Shown here: positions 1 to 7,413 of the stretch, one piece after another | Layout: every line of letters begins with the position of its first letter | How positions within the stretch are numbered: the first letter of the stretch is position 1 | Source of the DNA: JAUWQU01 sp964605095 | GTDB taxonomy: Bacteria > Planctomycetota > Phycisphaerae > SM23-33 | Reading direction: 5' to 3' | DNA: 14,165 bases | Assembly: GCA_964605095.1 (NCBI GenBank) | Contig: CAZSBS010000124.1 | Coordinates: forward strand, 1-14,165 | Translations under genes and position numbers: made by a program | Notes under the pieces: generated by a model | What the model was told of the DNA's origin: nothing | Seen by the model: the letters and a program-made list of their open reading frames with translations, nothing else | Database searches by the model: none

Positions 1-56
1 CCAAATGGAAAACTGTCTAAATTAACAATTGGGCAACACGCCCTACCGGCTACCGC
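1..56. other. Left-edge non-coding stretch downstream of the propeller gene
   Basis: No gene is supported here. There is a short GGGC/GCCC inverted repeat (32-35 and 41-44, 5-nt loop). Read on the minus strand it is followed by an AT-rich stretch (AATTGTTAATTT), so it could weakly terminate the propeller gene, but it has no proper T tract. A small tandem TACCGSC repeat (about 44-59) abuts the stop codon. Confidence 0.3.
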
Positions 57-992
57 CTACTTGCCCTGCTCGTCCAGGACGAATATGCCGCTTATGGTCT
101 TGAAGTGAACGTCGTCGTGGATTACGCCGACGACCTTCTTCTGGGCATCGCGCGAGACCTCGAAGACCTGCGGCTGCTGGCCGATGTGGCCATGACCGCC
201 CCAGTTGGCGACAATCAGGTTGCCGTTGGGCGCCAGGCGCAGGCCGCCGATGAACCGCAGCGGGTTGCCCGGCAGCTCGTTCTCGGTGATCTGCCAGACT
301 ACCTTGCCCTGGGGGTCCACCTCGGTGATAAGGTGCGCGTCGCCGCATGCCACGATCGTGTTGCCGTTGGGCAGCCTCAGGCCGCCGAAGGCGTTATTCT
401 GAGGGATGTCGCGGACGATCTTGCCCGTCGGGTCGTACTCGCGGAGTATGCCCTCGCTCACCTGCCCGACGAGGTAGTTGCCGGTATCCAACTTGCGGGC
501 GTTGCGCATCTGGCCGTGGGTGTTTTTGCACGTGGTTGTCAGCTTGACCTCTTTGACGATCTTGAGGTCGCGGTCGACCTCGACGATCCTCATCGGCCCC
601 GACTCGGCGATCATGACCTTGCCGTCCTTCAGCGGCTGGCAGGCGTGGATCTCGTTGGCCTTGTCGGTCTTGTACTCCCAGACGACCTTCTTGTCGGGTG
701 TAGCTATCCGCACGCCCTTGTTGTAGGTGTACAGGACATTGCCGTCGGGCAGCATCCAGATGTCCTGGGTGCCGGGTGCGGGCATCTCCCACGTGACCTT
801 GCCGGCCTTGTCGATCCGGCAGACCTTGCCCCCGCCGTAGTCAGCCAGGAGCATGGCCCGGCCTATCGTCAGGATCGGCACCTTTGCGGCCGGGGCGGCG
901 GGCTTATCGGCGGCCCGCAGGCTTGTAGTAACTGCCGCAACGGCGGCGAGGGCGACGGCAGCGGCCAGAATCATCAGCTTGTTTGCGTTCAC
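57..992 (-). CDS. Secreted PQQ-like/NHL-like beta-propeller protein
   Basis: 311 aa with a GTG start at 992. AAGGA lies 8 nt upstream of that GTG, and the longer reading frame to 1118 has neither a signal peptide at its start nor a visible ribosome site, so I chose the GTG. Residues 1-28 form a signal peptide (basic start, Ala/Val-rich core, LRA before Ala-Asp), so the protein is probably exported. The rest consists of about six blades of roughly 42 residues. Each has a [P/D/N]-[D/N/T]-G-[N/K]-x-[L/I/V] turn (near 82, 122, 170, 209, 256) preceded or followed by a KVxW-type strand (66, 103, 146, 192, 230). This pattern matches PQQ-like or arylsulfotransferase-like propellers. No catalytic residues are recognisable, and the role may be binding or scaffolding. 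It stands alone, with its own possible promoter at 1032-1060. Confidence 0.8.
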   Translation of the reverse strand: MNANKLMILAAAVALAAVAAVTTSLRAADKPAAPAAKVPILTIGRAMLLADYGGGKVCRIDKAGKVTWEMPAPGTQDIWMLPDGNVLYTYNKGVRIATPDKKVVWEYKTDKANEIHACQPLKDGKVMIAESGPMRIVEVDRDLKIVKEVKLTTTCKNTHGQMRNARKLDTGNYLVGQVSEGILREYDPTGKIVRDIPQNNAFGGLRLPNGNTIVACGDAHLITEVDPQGKVVWQITENELPGNPLRFIGGLRLAPNGNLIVANWGGHGHIGQQPQVFEVSRDAQKKVVGVIHDDVHFKTISGIFVLDEQGK

Positions 993-1031
993 GAGATATT
1001 TCCTTGTTGGAGGTCCAGGGCACAAACACGA

Positions 1032-1060
1032 ATGATAGACGACTGACAATAGACCTTGAA
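1032..1060 (-). promoter_or_regulatory. Possible sigma70-type promoter for the propeller gene
   Basis: On the minus strand TTCAAG (1060-1055, 3/6 to the -35 consensus) is followed after exactly 17 bp by TATCAT (1037-1032, 5/6 to TATAAT). Transcription would begin near 1025 and leave a leader of about 33 nt containing the AAGGA ribosome site. The -35 box is weak, so this is a suggestion from spacing and the -10 box only. Confidence 0.33.
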
Positions 1061-1081
1061 CCTGTGCGGACGGGGCGGGTG

Positions 1082-1097
1082 TCGCGGCTGCCCGCGA
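1082..1097. repeat. Short GC hairpin TCGCGG-CTGC-CCGCGA
   Basis: This is a perfect 6-bp stem with a 4-nt loop in the gap between the propeller and HD-GYP genes. It has no T tract. Its minus-strand reading starts ATCGCGGGC, like the hairpin directly after the permease gene at 9560-9575, so the two may be related dispersed palindromes. In GC-rich DNA one such stem alone is weak evidence. Confidence 0.4.
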
Positions 1098-1126
1098 TGG
1101 GATTGTCGGTATTGGCAACAGGGACC

Positions 1127-1174
1127 GGGGACCTACCTCGCTGAAGCGGGGACCTGCTCGCCGAAGCGAACAGG
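1127..1174. repeat. Two tandem copies of the CTCGCYGAAGC hairpin repeat
   Basis: Unit 1 (1127-1147) and unit 2 (1148-1167) both read GGGGACCT, then a C/T/G-variable base or two, then CTCGC[T/C]GAAGC. Unit 2 extends into a hairpin at 1153-1174: stem CCTGCTCGC against GCGAACAGG with one mismatch, and loop CGAA. Unit 1 can fold with G-U pairing as CCTCGC/GCGGGG around TGAA. The same hairpin recurs at 9693-9710 and 13639-13660, so I treat it as a dispersed intergenic family. It sits downstream of the HD-GYP stop and might also help end that transcript, though no T tract follows. Confidence 0.6.
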
Positions 1175-1180
1175 CCGGGG

Positions 1181-1235
1181 CTTCAGGCTTCAGGTTCCCC
1201 CGACAGTAATTCTAAGTTCCGGGTTCCCCCGTTCC
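1181..1235. repeat. Degenerate 7-nt periodic repeat
   Basis: On the plus strand TTC-centred words begin at 1181, 1188, 1194, 1209, 1216, 1223 and 1231 (CTTCA, CTTCA, GTTCC, ATTCT, GTTCC, GTTCC, GTTCC). Within each of the two clusters (1181-1194 and 1209-1231) the spacings are 6 to 8 nt, mostly 7. GGTTCCCCCG is also repeated exactly at 1193-1202 and 1222-1231. No reading frame here is credible. It resembles, in period but not in word, the ATG/CAT heptamer tract at 9583-9795. Confidence 0.5.
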
Positions 1236-1237
1236 GG

Positions 1238-2671
1238 CTACAGTGTCGCAGCCGGCGCGGGCTCATCGGCGTGGGCGAGCTCCACGGCGGGCAGGACGTC
1301 GGCGAGTTTACCGGACCCGATGGCCTCAGCCATGGCCTCGACGCACGCCAGGTCGAACTGCCGTCCGGCGCCCTTCAGCAGTTCGCCCATGGCGTCACGA
1401 ATGCTCATCGGCTCGCAGTAAGGCCGGCGGGTAGTCATGGCGTCAAACGCGTCGGCCACGCAGACAACCCTGGCCAGCAGCGGAATCTTGCCGTCGGCAA
1501 GCCCGTGGGGATAACCCGAGCCATCGAGGCGCTCGTGATGGCAGCGGATGGCATCCATCGCCCCGCTGACCAGGGAGGCCCCGGCCAGCATCTCCGCGGC
1601 GATGTCCGGGTGCTGGCGGATGCGGTCCCACTCGTCCTCGCTAGGCGCGGTCCGCTTGTAGAGGATCTCGTCGGCCATGCCTATCTTGCCGATGTCGTGA
1701 AGCTTCCCGGCCATGCTCAACTGGGAGAGGCTCTCGACCGACAGTGTAAGATTCTCGCCTATGGCCACGGCGTAGCGGGCCACCCTGTCGCTATGGCCCC
1801 GCGTGTAGGCGTCACGGGCCTCGATGGCGTTGACGAGCGTCTCGAGGAACTCCACGTTGGACCGCTTGACCCTCGCGACGGCCTGGTGGTTGTGTATGGC
1901 CACCGCGGACGCCTCGCAGATGTTGCCGAAGATGAACTCGTCCTCAATGGTGAAGTCGTCCCGGCCCTTGGGTTCGGTGACGCTGATCACGCCGAGCCGC
2001 AATTTCCCCCAGGTCATGTTCGACAGCAGGAGCGGCGCGGACATGATCGCATCGGAGGCGATGGGCAGGGCCTCGTCGGACTTCTGCGGGCCGCGAATGT
2101 GGATAGGCGTGTCGGCCTGGAAGACGCGCCCGGCGATTCGCTCGCCGACAGGTATTCGCGTCGAGTCGACGACGTCCTGCGGCACGCCGCGCGAGGAGGC
2201 GATGTAGAGGTACTGGCCAGCCTCGTCGCAAAGCATCACCGAGACGCGCCCGCACCGCAGGCGCTCGATGGTGCTGTCGACGATGTACGTCAGGCACTCT
2301 TCGAGAGTGTCAAGCGGCGAGAGCTTCCTGAGGAACTCGTGCTGCTCGGCCTGTTCCTTGTGAAGTTGCATGAGCCGCCGGCGGCTTCGGGCCCGCTCGT
2401 CGGTGTGGGAGTTGATCAGCGACAGCATGATGACGGCGACCAAGCCGGTCATGATGAAGACCGTATTGAGAACCGCCCCGCCGAAATACCATGCCGCCCC
2501 GCCCTCGATCGCCACGGCCAGCACCAGCAGTATGCTTGCCCGGATCGGCGGGCACTGACGGGCGCTCTTGAGTTCGCAGTCGACGCATCGTCTGAACGGC
2601 CGCAGACCGAACTTGTAGGATAACATGCAGTTATGGAAAAGCTTCGATACGGCTTGTTCGTTGCCTAACAT
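1238..2671 (-). CDS. Membrane-anchored GAF/HD-GYP cyclic-di-GMP phosphodiesterase
   Basis: 477 aa. The ATG at 2671 is preceded by AAGGAAGGA with good spacing; the reading frame stays open to 3520 but that part looks non-coding. Order: Cys-bearing N-terminus (C15, C30, C32, C40), two membrane helices (about 44-62 and 66-86), a basic linker, a GAF domain (about 118-262), a short coiled region, then HD-GYP (about 275-460). The HD pair is H325-D326 in HDIGKIG, and HHERLDGSGYP at 378-388 keeps the GYP signature. HD-GYP proteins hydrolyse cyclic-di-GMP to pGpG and GMP through a metal centre. Both helices are close together, so almost all of the protein should face the cytoplasm, with GAF as the signal input. 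It is monocistronic and divergent from the transglutaminase gene. Activity is inferred from intact motifs; the GAF ligand is unknown. Confidence 0.9.
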   Translation of the reverse strand: MLGNEQAVSKLFHNCMLSYKFGLRPFRRCVDCELKSARQCPPIRASILLVLAVAIEGGAAWYFGGAVLNTVFIMTGLVAVIMLSLINSHTDERARSRRRLMQLHKEQAEQHEFLRKLSPLDTLEECLTYIVDSTIERLRCGRVSVMLCDEAGQYLYIASSRGVPQDVVDSTRIPVGERIAGRVFQADTPIHIRGPQKSDEALPIASDAIMSAPLLLSNMTWGKLRLGVISVTEPKGRDDFTIEDEFIFGNICEASAVAIHNHQAVARVKRSNVEFLETLVNAIEARDAYTRGHSDRVARYAVAIGENLTLSVESLSQLSMAGKLHDIGKIGMADEILYKRTAPSEDEWDRIRQHPDIAAEMLAGASLVSGAMDAIRCHHERLDGSGYPHGLADGKIPLLARVVCVADAFDAMTTRRPYCEPMSIRDAMGELLKGAGRQFDLACVEAMAEAIGSGKLADVLPAVELAHADEPAPAATL

Positions 2672-2987
2672 GTTCGGTCCTTCCTTTTCGAGTTCGATCT
2701 CCGAGTGCGCCTCATGGATTGCTCCGCTCAAAAGCGATGGCGGAGAGCGGGCAAGTCCTTGGAATACTCTTCGGCCCGCCGAGGCCCCCGCTTGAGCAAG
2801 ACGCAGAGTCTGGCCGGGAGCTGCCGCCGGGGCCGAGAGGTGTTTTTTTTCCGTTAAACCTCCGCAATAAACTGGCTTTGCGGCCGTCAAACGTGTAATA
2901 GATATGGGTGTCGAACTCAGCGCCCGGATGGGACAGGGGTTGTCTGCCGCTATCGGGGCTCCATCGCTTAAATGAAGGGAGCGTGGG
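2672..2987. other. Divergent intergenic region between HD-GYP and transglutaminase genes
   Basis: This 316-bp gap must hold both start regions. Toward the HD-GYP gene the leader contains AAGGAAGGA just before the ATG and a CTCCGC/GCGGAG hairpin (2722-2727 with 2740-2745, 12-nt loop). A run of eight T lies at 2843-2850 on the plus strand. The AT-richer part (about 2841-2910) is the likeliest place for promoters, but I found no -35/-10 pair good enough to list. Toward the transglutaminase gene, AGGGAG at 2975-2980 is a good ribosome site. I see no gene. Confidence 0.6.
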
Positions 2988-4919
2988 ATGTTGGCACCGC
3001 GCGGGCTTATTGGCAAGTTGCTGGCGACAGGGGCGATTCTCTGGGTCTTCGCGGCGGGCGGGGCGGCAATCGCCGCGCCGGCGGCGGGGTCCGGAGGCGA
3101 CAGCGTTGTCAGGTTCGCCGGGCCCAAGGAAGAGCAGTGGCTGGCCCAGGCAATCTGCGATGAACTGCGTCTCAATACCGGCCCCGAGAAGCGCAAGGCC
3201 CTGTCAAAACGTCTCCAGGACATCGCCTTGGCCTGGCTGGCGACGGGACGGATGGACGCCTTCGACACCGGCAACGAGCTTGTCCACGCCATGCGCGCCT
3301 GCACGTATATGGCCGGGCTCGAGGGCAAATCCAAGGCCTCGAATCCCAAGCTCGCCGAGTGGCTTCTGGACCACGCCGAAGTGCGCCGGCTGCTGTTCCG
3401 CTCGCTGGCGGACGTCGACTCACCGGAAAAGGCCCTCAACCAGTTCGCGGAACTCCAGGCCGCCGAGCCGGAAAAGGTCCTGGCATACCCCAACCTCGCC
3501 GTCGCGTTCGCCACGGCCAAGAGCCTCCGCTACAACAGGAAGCAGCCAAAGCCGGCCCACATGGTCGAAAGCTTCAACTACTACAGCAACCCCAAGCGGC
3601 AGTTCCGCTACGACCTCAAGAAGATGCCCTTCGAGCTGTCCCGCTACCTGGCCGACACCCGGATCAACATCGCTGAACGCGACTGGGCGGCCGGGAAGTA
3701 CTTCCGCACGGGCGACCTGGGGCCGGCATACTTCGACGTCAAGTACGACACCGACTACTTCATGAAGAAGGTGCCCAAGAAGATCGACGCGCTGGAGTTC
3801 ACCCTGCCGAACCTCTTCAAGGTCGGCGGGGTGTGCATCGAGCAGGCGTACTATGCCTCGGAGGTCGCCAAGGCCCTGGGCGTGCCGGCCACCATCGTGT
3901 ACGGCAAGGGCGAATCCGGAATCGGACATGCCTGGTTCACGTACTTCCAGTTGAACCCGGCCGGGACATCCGCCTCCTGGGCCGGCGGGGCCGGACGGTA
4001 TCAGAGCCAGCTCTACTTCACGGGCAACGTCTTCAACCCGGCCACCGGCGAGCAGATTCTCGACAGCGAGTTGACCCTCGTCGGCGCCGCCGCCCTGCTT
4101 CCGCTGAAGCGCCGCGAGCAGGCCGAGTCCGCCACGGCCCTGGCCAAGGTAGCCGCCGAAGCCTGCCGCGAAGGCGACAAGGAAGGCGACGTGGAACCGC
4201 TCAAGGCACTTGCGGGCGACTACCAGGCCCGCCAGGACCAGGCCAAGGACACTACCGCGCCCAAGACAATGCTGGACTGGGTGAAGCCCAAGAGCAAGAT
4301 CGACTCGAAGATAATCGAGGGCCTGCTGGACCTGGCCATCCAGCGAAACATCGCCTATGGCCCGGCCTGGCAGACGATCGTGAGCCTCCGCAAGGAAAAA
4401 CGCCTCTCCGTGGCAAAGCTTGACAGCTTCTTCAATGTGCTGATCGGCAAGACCGCCGTGGCCTACCCCGAGCAGAGCTGCCAGATGATCCTCGAACTCG
4501 TGCCAACGCTCGAGGAACCCGCCAAGCGCGAGATGGCGTACAAGAAGAGCCTGGCCGTCTATGGCCGGCGGCCCGACCTCAAGGGCAAGATCCTCCTGAC
4601 GCTCGGCGACGAGGCCCGCGAGAAAGGCGACGCCAAACAGGCCATCAGGATATACCAGACCGCAGCCGTGGAATGCGTCATCGTGCCGGACATCGTCCTT
4701 CCCGCAGCCGCCAAGGCCGAGGAACTGCTGATGGCCGACCAGAGAAAGGCCGAGGCCATGCGGATGTACCAAGCCCTCTTCGCCAAAACCGCTAAGGAAG
4801 ACTGCGCCGTTGAAATCCGCCGGGAAACCTCGAACTACAAGCTCGGCACCCGCCTTGCTGATCTGCTCAGAGAAGCCGGCAACAATGCCGCGGCCGAAAG
4901 GATCATGTCAAGCCTGTAA
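2988..4919 (+). CDS. Exported transglutaminase-like protein with helical-repeat C-terminus
   Basis: 643 aa. The ATG at 2988 follows AGGGAG by 7 nt. Residues 1-30 are a signal peptide (basic start, hydrophobic core, AIAA before Pro), so it acts outside the cytoplasm. A helical region (about 45-265) leads into a transglutaminase-like core: GGVCIEQ with C283 as candidate nucleophile, then GHAWF with H314. The third position seems to fall in VFNPATGE, giving N350 where Asp is usual. About 380-640 is helical, with TPR-like stretches near 535-560 and 575-600 (for example GDAKQAIRIYQ). Such proteins may be cysteine proteases, amidases or inactive binders, and the substrate cannot be told from sequence. 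It stands alone, followed by a strong terminator at 4957-4982. Confidence 0.75.
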   Translation: MLAPRGLIGKLLATGAILWVFAAGGAAIAAPAAGSGGDSVVRFAGPKEEQWLAQAICDELRLNTGPEKRKALSKRLQDIALAWLATGRMDAFDTGNELVHAMRACTYMAGLEGKSKASNPKLAEWLLDHAEVRRLLFRSLADVDSPEKALNQFAELQAAEPEKVLAYPNLAVAFATAKSLRYNRKQPKPAHMVESFNYYSNPKRQFRYDLKKMPFELSRYLADTRINIAERDWAAGKYFRTGDLGPAYFDVKYDTDYFMKKVPKKIDALEFTLPNLFKVGGVCIEQAYYASEVAKALGVPATIVYGKGESGIGHAWFTYFQLNPAGTSASWAGGAGRYQSQLYFTGNVFNPATGEQILDSELTLVGAAALLPLKRREQAESATALAKVAAEACREGDKEGDVEPLKALAGDYQARQDQAKDTTAPKTMLDWVKPKSKIDSKIIEGLLDLAIQRNIAYGPAWQTIVSLRKEKRLSVAKLDSFFNVLIGKTAVAYPEQSCQMILELVPTLEEPAKREMAYKKSLAVYGRRPDLKGKILLTLGDEAREKGDAKQAIRIYQTAAVECVIVPDIVLPAAAKAEELLMADQRKAEAMRMYQALFAKTAKEDCAVEIRRETSNYKLGTRLADLLREAGNNAAAERIMSSL

Positions 4920-4956
4920 GAACGTAACATCCTGAACCGACAATCGTTATCACCTA

Positions 4957-4982
4957 CAGCCCCCATCTGGGGGCTGCTTTTT
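4957..4982 (+). terminator. Intrinsic terminator after the transglutaminase-like gene
   Basis: A perfect 8-bp stem CAGCCCCC/GGGGGCTG with loop ATCT (4957-4976) is followed by CTTTTT. It lies 37 nt after the stop codon and ends this transcription unit before the efflux cluster. Confidence 0.9.
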
Positions 4983-5027
4983 GCGTATCTGCGGCCTTCG
5001 CCGGCAAGCGGCGTCCCATTGGGCTCC

Positions 5028-5073
5028 GTTGACTTCAGCAGCTATGGCCTACGGGGCTGTCGCCAAAGTCAAC
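5028..5073. repeat. Inverted repeat upstream of the TetR-type gene
   Basis: GTTGACTT (5028-5035) and AAGTCAAC (5066-5073) form a perfect 8-bp inverted repeat. An inner CAGC/GCTG pair (5036-5039 with 5056-5059) would extend the stem around a 6-nt bulge. It lies about 100 bp upstream of the regulator's start. It may be an operator pair, a hairpin, or chance. Confidence 0.4.
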
Positions 5074-5133
5074 ATTGCTGGCCGGACACCGATTATTCCC
5101 CTTTTCTTCTCCCTTTTCTGTTCCGGGGTGGAA

Positions 5134-5139
5134 TAAAAT
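5134..5139 (+). promoter_or_regulatory. Possible -10 box for the efflux cluster
   Basis: TAAAAT matches TATAAT in 5 of 6 positions in an AT-rich patch 36 nt before the GTG start of the regulator. No convincing -35 hexamer lies 16-18 bp upstream, so the call rests on the -10 box and its place alone. Confidence 0.35.
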
Positions 5140-5141
5140 AA

Positions 5142-5162
5142 CCATTTGAAGCGTCCATTTGA
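5142..5162 (+). promoter_or_regulatory. Direct repeat CCATTTGA, possible operator
   Basis: CCATTTGA occurs at 5142-5149 and 5155-5162, 13 bp start to start, between the possible -10 box and the regulator's ribosome site. Its position suits autoregulation by the neighbouring TetR-type protein. TetR operators are usually palindromic, so a direct repeat is not strong support. Confidence 0.35.
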
Positions 5163-5174
5163 CGGAATGAGATC

Positions 5175-5891
5175 GTGATATCCGCCATGAAAGACGACCC
5201 AGCCAACACACAGACGCGCGTACTCGAGGCCGCGAGCACCATCTTCGCGGCCAGGGGCTTTCGCGGCACGACGGTGGCGGATATTTGCCGCCAGGCCGGG
5301 GCGAACATCGCGGCGGTGAACTATTATTTCGGGAGCAAGAAGAAGCTCTATCGCGAGGCTTGGCGGCACGCCCATTTCAGCATGCTCAAGGCCTGCCCGC
5401 CGGACGGGGCCGTGCCGGCGGACGCCACGGCGGAACTCAGGCTTCGCGGGCGAATCCGCGGACTGCTCCAAAGAGCGCTGGCCGGCGACGGACGCGAGTT
5501 TCGCATCGTGAACCACGAGATGACCAACCCGACGGGGCTTCTGGCCGAGGTCGTCCATGACAGCCTCGGGCCGCTGCGCCAGGCATTGCGGGAAATACTC
5601 GGCCAGTTGCTGGGCGACCGGGCCGACGAGCGGGTGATCCACTGGTGCGAACTGTCCGTCGTCGCCCCGTGCCTCCATCTTGTCCGTAGACGGCACATGC
5701 CTCCGCCGGCGGCAAAAGCCGAGCCGCAAGAGGCGTTTGCCCAGCCGACAATGGAGGACCTGGAGAAGATGGTCGATCATTTCACCTCCTTCGCCCTGGC
5801 GGGCATACGGGACATACGCCGGCAGTTGGAAGCCAGCCGGCCCGGCCAGGCTGTAGACCGGGCGGCGCCAGCCACATTCAGCAATTCATAG
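5175..5891 (+). CDS. TetR-family repressor, CecR-like
   Basis: 238 aa. I use the GTG at 5175 because GGAATGAG sits about 8 nt upstream; the ATG at 5187 lacks such a site but cannot be excluded. The N-terminal DNA-binding region (about 12-60) has the TetR helix-turn-helix, with GTTVADICRQAGAN and the closing NYYFGSKKKLYREA at 49-62. The C-terminal part carries a REF-IVNHEMTNPTG stretch (108-121) followed by LGPLRQALREILGQLLG (131-147). This is the pattern of the CecR/YbiH C-terminal domain (DUF1956). In E. coli CecR controls a HlyD-ABC exporter, and here the gene is followed 7 bp later by a HlyD-type adaptor. I infer that it represses its own operon until an exported compound binds. The Pro/Ala-rich stretch 176-186 is a probable linker. 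Confidence 0.87.
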   Translation: MISAMKDDPANTQTRVLEAASTIFAARGFRGTTVADICRQAGANIAAVNYYFGSKKKLYREAWRHAHFSMLKACPPDGAVPADATAELRLRGRIRGLLQRALAGDGREFRIVNHEMTNPTGLLAEVVHDSLGPLRQALREILGQLLGDRADERVIHWCELSVVAPCLHLVRRRHMPPPAAKAEPQEAFAQPTMEDLEKMVDHFTSFALAGIRDIRRQLEASRPGQAVDRAAPATFSNS

Positions 5892-5898
5892 GCGAAAC

Positions 5899-7389
5899 AT
5901 GAAACGACGGATTAAGACAATACTGGTCATAGTCATAGTGCTGGGGCTGCTCGGCGGCGCCGGCTGCGGTTACTACTACTACTTCGGCTCCGGCAACAAC
6001 CATGACACGACCTTCCGCACCGAGCCGGTCACGCGAGGCGACCTGCTGGTGTCCATAGGCGCAACGGGCACCGTCGAGCCGGAGGAGGTAATCGATGTCG
6101 GCGCGCGGGTGGCGGGGGAGATATTGGAGTTCGGCAAGGACGCCAACGGCAACCAGGTGGACTACAACTCGCCCGTCAAGGCCGGGATGATCCTGGCCAG
6201 GATCGACGATTCGCTTTGGAAGATCTCCGCCGCCCAGGCCGACGCCCAGGTCCTCTCGGCCAAGGCCACCTTGCAGCACGCCAAGGCGGACCTTGGCCAG
6301 TTCAAGGCCAAGCTGGTCCAGGCCGACCGAGACTGGCAGCGTGCCCGGAAGCTCGGGCCGTCGGACGCCCTGGCCAAATCCAGCTACGACGCCTACGAGT
6401 CGGGCTACGAGGTGGCCAAGGCAAACGTGGCAGTCGGCGAGGCGACGATCGCCCAGGCCCAGGCCGGCGTCGCCCTGGCCGAGACCGCCGTCGACACGGC
6501 CCGAAGGAACCTGGGCTACTGCACCATCGCCTCGCCGGTCGATGGCCAGATCATAGCCCGGCGAGTGAACATGGGTCAGACCGTCGTGGCCAGCCTCAAC
6601 GCCCCCAGCCTGTTCCTGATCGCAAAGGACCTGCGGCGGATGCAGGTGTGGGTGCCGGTAAACGAGGCGGATATCGCCAAGCTCCACCCGGGCCAGCCCG
6701 TGTCGTTCACCGTGGACGCCATGCCCGACGCCACTTTCCGAGGCCAGGTCGGGAAGATCCGCCTCGACGCCTCCATGACGCAGAACGTGGTGACCTATAC
6801 GGTGGTGGTGCAGACTGACAACTCCGACGGCCGGCTCATGCCGTACCTGACCGCCAACGTCAAGTTCGAGCTGGACCGCCGCGACGACGTGTTCCAGGCG
6901 CCAAGCCAGGCTCTTCAGTGGGCGCCGACGTCGGTCGAGCAGGTGGCGCCGGAGTCCCGGGCCGCCTACGAGGCCCTCTTGGCCCGGCGAGCCGGGCGAG
7001 GCGAGGCCGGCGGCGGCACAACTTCGCGCGGGCAGGCGGCAACGAGCGCACCGGCGGCCTCCAGCCAGGCCGCTTCCAGCCCGGCCGGAACCGCGGGCAA
7101 GGGCCGGCGCGGCGTTCTGTGGGTCGTCAGCGGCAAGTTCGTCAAACCAATCGAGGTCCGCACCGGCCTGACCAACGGTGCGGAGACGGAAGTCTCGGGT
7201 GAAGGGCTCAGTGAACGCATGGAGGTCGTCACGGGCGCGACGGCCCAGTCCGGGTCGGCGGCCTCCGGCGTAAACCCGTTCGCCCCGCGCCGACCGGGCC
7301 GATCCGGCAGCAGCGGCAGCAAATCCGGCGCCAGCGGAAGCAAGTCCGGCGCCAACGGCGCCAGCAAGAGCGGCCCGCCGCCGATGTAA
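5899..7389 (+). CDS. HlyD/MacA-type periplasmic adaptor of tripartite efflux pump
   Basis: 496 aa, ATG 7 bp after the repressor stop. An N-terminal membrane anchor (about 6-24, ending in AGC; lipoprotein processing is possible but the box is poor) is followed by a first lipoyl half (about 62-105), an Ala/Gln-rich coiled-coil hairpin (about 108-205), the second lipoyl half with ASPVDGQIIARRVNMGQ (211-227), a beta-barrel (about 245-305) and the membrane-proximal domain. It bridges the inner-membrane permease and the outer-membrane channel. Two departures from the family are visible. A low-complexity Ala/Ser/Gly segment (about 354-404) is inserted in the membrane-proximal domain. The C-terminal tail (466-493) is built of GSKSGA-like repeats. 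The next gene begins 24 bp downstream. Confidence 0.9.
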   Translation: MKRRIKTILVIVIVLGLLGGAGCGYYYYFGSGNNHDTTFRTEPVTRGDLLVSIGATGTVEPEEVIDVGARVAGEILEFGKDANGNQVDYNSPVKAGMILARIDDSLWKISAAQADAQVLSAKATLQHAKADLGQFKAKLVQADRDWQRARKLGPSDALAKSSYDAYESGYEVAKANVAVGEATIAQAQAGVALAETAVDTARRNLGYCTIASPVDGQIIARRVNMGQTVVASLNAPSLFLIAKDLRRMQVWVPVNEADIAKLHPGQPVSFTVDAMPDATFRGQVGKIRLDASMTQNVVTYTVVVQTDNSDGRLMPYLTANVKFELDRRDDVFQAPSQALQWAPTSVEQVAPESRAAYEALLARRAGRGEAGGGTTSRGQAATSAPAASSQAASSPAGTAGKGRRGVLWVVSGKFVKPIEVRTGLTNGAETEVSGEGLSERMEVVTGATAQSGSAASGVNPFAPRRPGRSGSSGSKSGASGSKSGANGASKSGPPPM

Positions 7390-7413
7390 CAAGGCCCGCG
7401 AGGAACCTCGGCC

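Noticed and set aside
105..1046. Plus-strand open frame (313 codons) opposite the propeller gene
   Set aside because: The minus strand has a signal peptide, a ribosome site and regular blades; the plus frame is its mirror.
1271..2623. Plus-strand open frame (450 codons) opposite the HD-GYP gene
   Set aside because: The minus strand encodes intact GAF and HD-GYP domains; the plus frame has no motif.
2874..2882. CGCAAAGCC on the minus strand upstream of the HD-GYP gene, recalling the cyclic-di-GMP-I (GEMM) riboswitch
   Set aside because: The word matches the GEMM core, and the gene context would be apt. However, the partner GCAAACC segment, the tetraloop helix and the closing stem could not be found around it.
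2672..3520. N-terminal extension of the HD-GYP frame up to 3520
   Set aside because: It overlaps the start of the transglutaminase-like gene, has no ribosome site, and its translation lacks any domain. The ATG at 2671 has a strong one.
3420..4772. Minus-strand open frame (450 codons) inside the transglutaminase-like gene
   Set aside because: It is an antisense shadow without a ribosome site, signal or recognisable domain.
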